A DNA stretch of 8,396 bases, taken from contig JAIRSD010000069.1 in NCBI GenBank assembly GCA_031255615.1, positions 1 to 8,396 on the forward strand, written 5' to 3'. Positions 6,284 through 8,396 of this stretch are shown here, piece by piece; positions within the stretch are counted from its first letter, which is position 1; every line of letters starts with the position of its first letter. This DNA comes from Treponema sp. Its GTDB lineage: Bacteria; Spirochaetota; Spirochaetia; Treponematales; Breznakiellaceae. The notes beneath the pieces are model-generated. The model did not search any database. It was not told the origin of the DNA and was given only the letters and a program-made list of their open reading frames with translations. The position numbers and the translations under genes were made by a program.

Positions 6284-7048
6284 GTGGAACCGGCCGGCGG
6301 GGGCCGAAACATCCGGCTCCTTATCGCCTACGACGGCACGGATTTTCACGGCTGGCAGCGGCAGGAGGGGCGGCGCAGTATCCAGGGCGCCGTTGAGGAT
6401 GCGCTGGAGAAGATCCACGGCGGCAGGATCCCCCTTACCGGCGCGGGCCGCACTGATTCGGGGGTCCACGCTGCGGGGCAGGTGGCGAATTTCTATACCC
6501 CCATCGCCAGTATCCCCGCTGAACGCTTTGTCCCCGCCCTGAACGGTTTTTTATCCAGGGATATACGGATCCTGGAGGCCCGGGAAACCCGCCGGGATTT
6601 CCACGCCCGCTTCGACGCGAAATCCCGGACCTACCGGTACCATCTGATCTGCGGCCGGCCGGCCCTGCCCCAGGAACTGCGCTACGGCCTCCATCTTCGG
6701 CGCCGCCCCCGGATCCGGCTCCTCAACGATTACGGCCGGCTCCTCCTGGGGGAGCGGGACTGCTCTCTCTTTGCCAGCCCCCAGGATCCCAGCGCCTCCC
6801 GTTTCCGTCATATCACCCGCTGCGGTTTCTTTGTCCGGGGGGACGCTCTGATCTTTGAAATTACGGCCAACGCCTTTTTGTGGAAGATGGTCCGTTCCAT
6901 CCTGGGGACTCTGCTTTTCTTTGAGGAGCGGGACCTGGCCCCGGAGTTTCTGCGGGATTCGCTGGTCCGGGGGGACCGCCGGCTTGCCGGTCCGACCTTG
7001 CCGGGGCAGGGTCTTTTTTTGTGGAACATCGAATACTACCGGCATTGA
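6284..7048 (+). CDS. truA: tRNA pseudouridine synthase A (positions 38-40)
   Basis: TruA turns uridines 38-40 of the tRNA anticodon arm into pseudouridine. The 254-residue protein starts its core with IRLLIAYDGTDFHGWQRQ (residues 10-27). Asp58 in GAGRTDSGVHA is the catalytic aspartate of the family. RTYRYHLI near 108-115 holds the conserved active-site tyrosine, and the C-terminal half has the FLWKMVRSILGTLL helix and the LPGQGLFLWNIEY ending. It is complete and of normal length. GTG 6284 is the first usual start codon after the upstream stop. Its ribosome site is weak (only GAAG directly before it), so translation may depend on coupling or on CTG 6278. It is 78 bases after the DUF2225 gene, in the same frame, with no terminator visible between them. 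Confidence 0.94.
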   Translation: MEPAGGGRNIRLLIAYDGTDFHGWQRQEGRRSIQGAVEDALEKIHGGRIPLTGAGRTDSGVHAAGQVANFYTPIASIPAERFVPALNGFLSRDIRILEARETRRDFHARFDAKSRTYRYHLICGRPALPQELRYGLHLRRRPRIRLLNDYGRLLLGERDCSLFASPQDPSASRFRHITRCGFFVRGDALIFEITANAFLWKMVRSILGTLLFFEERDLAPEFLRDSLVRGDRRLAGPTLPGQGLFLWNIEYYRH

Positions 7049-7072
7049 GGCCCGGCCTTGGCCTTCTCTTTT
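7048..7072 (+). terminator. Weak candidate terminator after truA
   Basis: AGGCC (7048-7052) can pair with GGCCT (7060-7064) around a seven-base loop, followed by the pyrimidine-rich run TCTCTTTTC. The stem starts on the last base of the truA stop codon. The stem is short and the T run is interrupted, so this is only plausible. Confidence 0.35.
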
Positions 7073-7200
7073 CGCCGCCGGAATTCGGGATCGCCGGAAG
7101 TTTCCGCGGGGCAAGCGTCTGATTCGCCGGGTTTTTGCGGGACGTAAAAAACCGCAAACCGAACATACGCCTGCACAGGGAGAAGGCCGCCTGCACGGAG

Positions 7201-7239
7201 GCCAAAACCAAAAAATCCGCAGGATTTTTTGGTTTTGGC
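7201..7239. repeat. Perfect 18-bp palindrome, GCA loop
   Basis: Bases 7201-7218 pair without a mismatch with 7222-7239, leaving a three-base GCA loop. The left arm is A-rich and the right arm T-rich. This is the longest perfect hairpin in the window. Confidence 0.95.
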
Positions 7240-7266
7240 GGAGTTTGGGGCTTTGCCCAAACTCCG
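7239..7266. repeat. Perfect 11-bp hairpin abutting the 18-bp palindrome
   Basis: CGGAGTTTGGG (7239-7249) pairs with CCCAAACTCCG (7256-7266) around GCTTTG. It shares base 7239 with the preceding palindrome, so the two stems are back to back and could stack. Confidence 0.9.
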
Positions 7267-7274
7267 TTCGCCAG

Positions 7275-7292
7275 GCCGGCAGGGAAGCCGGC
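7275..7292. repeat. GCCGGC-AGGGAA-GCCGGC hairpin, copy 1
   Basis: A 6-bp G-C stem (7275-7280 with 7287-7292) has loop AGGGAA. The 17 bases 7275-7291 recur exactly at 7431-7447, showing that the array contains true repeats as well as palindromes. Confidence 0.85.
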
Positions 7293-7305
7293 TGCATCCG
7301 ATACA

Positions 7306-7330
7306 TGCGTTTTTGCGGAGCAAAAACGCA
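7306..7330. repeat. Perfect 11-bp hairpin with GGA triloop
   Basis: TGCGTTTTTGC (7306-7316) pairs with GCAAAAACGCA (7320-7330) around GGA. The apex reads GC-GGA-GC, matching the GCGNAGC pattern known to give unusually stable DNA mini-hairpins. Confidence 0.9.
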
Positions 7331-7339
7331 CAAGGCGGA

Positions 7340-7371
7340 GAACGGCAGGGGTGCCCGGCATGGATGCCGGC
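7340..7371. repeat. 32-base direct repeat, unit 1 (contains CCGGCA-TGGA-TGCCGG hairpin)
   Basis: This unit starts GAACGGCAGGG and aligns without gaps to 7417-7448, with about 26 of 32 bases the same. Its hairpin is 7355-7360 with 7365-7370, loop TGGA. The two units differ inside the hairpin, but both still fold. Confidence 0.8.
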
Positions 7372-7382
7372 GCGAGTAACTT

Positions 7383-7411
7383 CCTGGGGTTTTGCGAAGC
7401 AAAACCCCAGG
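7383..7411. repeat. Perfect 13-bp hairpin with GAA triloop
   Basis: CCTGGGGTTTTGC (7383-7395) pairs with GCAAAACCCCAGG (7399-7411) around GAA. The apex is GCGAAGC, the classic exceptionally stable DNA mini-hairpin. Confidence 0.95.
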
Positions 7412-7416
7412 CTCAA

Positions 7417-7448
7417 GAACGGCAGGGATAGCCGGCAGGGAAGCCGGT
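7417..7448. repeat. 32-base direct repeat, unit 2 (GATAG followed by CCGGC-AGGGAA-GCCGG hairpin)
   Basis: This is the second unit of the GAACGGCAGGG repeat. GATAG at 7427-7431 sits directly at the 5' foot of the hairpin 7432-7436/7443-7447. This layout (a conserved short word next to a small G-C hairpin) resembles the GTAG-plus-hairpin form of REP sequences. Confidence 0.8.
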
Positions 7449-7461
7449 TGTTTTCAAAGTT

Positions 7462-7490
7462 GGAGTTGGCGCGCTTCACGCGCCAACTCC
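7462..7490. repeat. Perfect 12-bp hairpin, CTTCA loop
   Basis: GGAGTTGGCGCG (7462-7473) pairs with CGCGCCAACTCC (7479-7490) around CTTCA. Confidence 0.92.
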
Positions 7491-7494
7491 GAAA

Positions 7495-7526
7495 GGCGAA
7501 CATCCGCAGGGATGCGGATGTTCGCC
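7495..7526. repeat. Perfect 14-bp hairpin, GGGA loop
   Basis: GGCGAACATCCGCA (7495-7508) pairs with TGCGGATGTTCGCC (7513-7526) around GGGA. It ends exactly where the CGCGCAAGGGATAGGA motif of element copy B begins at 7527. Confidence 0.95.
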
Positions 7527-7647
7527 CGCGCAAGGGATAGGAAGGGTGCGGAGCAGCCACGCCGCAGGCGGGGCCGGAGCGAAGCCGGAGCCCTGGCAAC
7601 CTCCGGTTGCCTTGATAGCCCGGTCGCCGCAAAGCGGCGATGCGCCC
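7527..7647 (+). repeat. Palindromic mosaic element, copy B
   Basis: The element begins with the same 16-base motif as copy A (7527-7542) and ends with the same GATAGCCCGG (7614-7623), a 7-bp hairpin with loop AAA (7624-7630 with 7634-7640), then TGCGCCC (7641-7647). The core is GC-rich, including an imperfect GC-GAA-GC apex near 7578-7584 and the 7585-7601 hairpin. Copy B shares almost nothing with copy A between the end motifs. It stops 15 bases short of the transporter gene's stop codon. Confidence 0.72.
7585..7601. repeat. Perfect 7-bp hairpin, TCC loop (GGA on the other strand)
   Basis: GGCAACC (7585-7591) pairs with GGTTGCC (7595-7601) around TCC. Read on the - strand, this is a C-GGA-G triloop like those elsewhere in the two intergenic regions. 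Confidence 0.8.
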
Positions 7648-7662
7648 GAATTCCGAAAAGTA

Positions 7663-8396
7663 TTATGATGCCGCCGGGTGGTACTCCTCGCTTTTTTTGA
7701 TGGTAGCGGCGTAGATGCTGTTAAGGATTCCCAGGAAGGCGGAGAGGCTAAAGAGGGCCTCGATGCCCACGGTGTCCCAGATATAGCCCCCCAGCAGGGC
7801 GATAAGAATGGAAATGACATGGTTTACGGAGACGCCGGTGCTAAGGGTGGCGGTGACTTCCTCCTGGCTGGAGGCGATGGACTGGACGTAGACGTTGCTG
7901 GCCATGCTGGCCATAGAGATGATTGAATCCAGGACGTAGTTTATACAGACCACGAAAAAGGCGATGTTCAGGGGAAAGATGCGGTGGGCAAAGCCGTAGA
8001 GGATACAGACCACGACCAAGAGCAGGGTATCGGTGACCATAACGAATTTGTAGCCCAGTTTGTCGATAAGGCGTCCCACAAAGGGGCTGAAAATGGTGCC
8101 GAAGACGGCGCAGATTCCCAGGAGCAGGGAAATGATGGAGGTGGGGGCCCCGTAGTACCGGATCAGCACAAAGGGGGCAAAGGTTATAAAGATTTGCTTC
8201 CGGGCGCCGTAGAAGACCTCCAGCATATAGTATTTGGTGAACTTCCGGGCAAAGTAGAAGCGCCGCCGCTTTACCTTGAGTTCCTCCTCCCCCAGGGCCA
8301 GGACGGTGAAGAAGGCCGCCAGCATCAGGGCCAGGGAGACCGCGAAGACGATCCGGAAGGGGATGATGTCGGTCCGGGTAAAGCCCAGCCGGGTAA
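7663..8396 (-). CDS. Major facilitator superfamily transporter, C-terminal half (partial)
   Basis: The gene reads leftwards from beyond the right edge to the TAA at 7663-7665. The frame stays open to the edge, so the Met at 8325 is internal and not a start. The visible 243 or so residues start with a helix around PFRIVFAVSLALMLAAFFTV, then a basic cytoplasmic loop (KVKRRRFYFARKF), then about six more hydrophobic helices, consistent with helices 6 to 12 of a 12-helix MFS carrier. GRLIDKLGYK between two helices matches the family's loop motif (GRLxDrxG). It would be an inner-membrane secondary transporter. The substrate cannot be inferred. It converges with truA across the hairpin array. No terminator with a proper T run was found after it. 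Confidence 0.85.
   Translation of the reverse strand, partial: TRLGFTRTDIIPFRIVFAVSLALMLAAFFTVLALGEEELKVKRRRFYFARKFTKYYMLEVFYGARKQIFITFAPFVLIRYYGAPTSIISLLLGICAVFGTIFSPFVGRLIDKLGYKFVMVTDTLLLVVVCILYGFAHRIFPLNIAFFVVCINYVLDSIISMASMASNVYVQSIASSQEEVTATLSTGVSVNHVISILIALLGGYIWDTVGIEALFSLSAFLGILNSIYAATIKKSEEYHPAAS

Larger units (their letters stand above)
7185..7601. repeat. Dense array of about ten hairpins between convergent genes
   Basis: The stretch from 7049 to 7662 has no credible gene. From about 7185 it is an almost unbroken series of inverted repeats with different stem sequences and mostly very small loops, linked by short direct repeats. The main ones are listed as separate entries. Before it, at 7049-7184, I see only the truA candidate terminator, a 7-bp inverted repeat (7134-7140 with 7152-7158) and a CGCCTGCAC word at 7168-7176 repeated 20 bases later at 7188-7196. 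None of the hairpins has a proper T run on either strand, so the array is not just a terminator pair for the two converging genes. Confidence 0.85.

Noticed and set aside
3592..6469. Long open frames on the - strand opposite ybbR, DUF2225 and truA (for example 3592-4641 and 5369-6469)
   Set aside because: They lie opposite well-supported genes, and their products are Gly/Pro/Arg-rich as expected of GC-rich antisense frames.
7201..7526. Hairpins as rho-independent terminators for truA or the transporter
   Set aside because: None is followed by a proper T run in either direction, and the number of stems far exceeds what two convergent genes need.
7185..7647. CRISPR array
   Set aside because: The repeats are not identical, not evenly spaced, and the palindromes are the variable part. 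No cas gene is present.
7185..7647. Integron attC array
   Set aside because: I see no pairs of RYYYAAC/GTTRRRY core sites, no cassette genes between the hairpins and no integrase in the window.
7135..7700. Open reading frames of about 100 codons on both strands through the hairpin array
   Set aside because: The sequence is almost wholly made of palindromes and short repeats. The translations are Arg/Gly/Pro-rich with no motif or ribosome site, and the frames run across several hairpins.

Overview
The window looks like a piece of a GC-rich spirochaete chromosome, most likely a termite-gut type Treponema or a close relative. This rests on gene content, gene order and base composition, and I could not run a search to confirm it. 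Almost all of it is ordinary housekeeping sequence. The unusual material is a short ribosomal-type gene and two intergenic regions packed with palindromes.

Left part (1-950): the 3' end of a sirtuin-type NAD-dependent deacylase gene runs in from the left edge and ends at 225, with a likely terminator near 307-330. A roughly 400-base stretch without genes follows. It holds a palindrome-rich element (383-523) that has a second copy at the other end of the window. Next comes a compact transcription unit: a textbook sigma-70-type promoter (625-653), a 29-residue very basic protein of the mS38/bS22 (AURKAIP1/COX24) family (723-812), and a terminator that overlaps its stop codon.

Centre (967-7048): six genes all on the + strand. 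They are dxs (entry to the MEP isoprenoid pathway), cdaA (membrane cyclic-di-AMP synthase), ybbR/cdaR (its usual membrane partner), acpS (activation of acyl carrier protein), a DUF2225 protein with two CPxC pairs, and truA (tRNA pseudouridine synthase). cdaA and ybbR overlap by 20 bases, ybbR and acpS share ATGA, and acpS and the DUF2225 gene are 2 bases apart. cdaA to DUF2225 is therefore almost certainly one operon. truA follows after 78 bases and probably belongs to it. dxs is separated from cdaA by 158 bases containing repeats and may or may not be cotranscribed.

Right part (7049-8396): about 610 bases lie between truA and a convergent gene. They are filled with about ten hairpins, most of them perfect with 3-6 base loops, plus short direct repeats and the second copy of the 383-523 type element. 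The window closes with the 3' part of a major facilitator superfamily transporter gene on the - strand, whose start lies beyond the right edge.

The best candidate for something little described is the palindrome system. Two elements share conserved end motifs (CGCGCAAGGGATAGGA at one end, GATAGCCCGG-hairpin-TGCGCCC at the other), but their palindromic cores are quite different in sequence, and a neighbouring array is built with the same GATAG and GNA-triloop grammar. This resembles a REP-like or mosaic repeat family acting as structured single-stranded DNA or RNA. No mobilising enzyme is present in this window.
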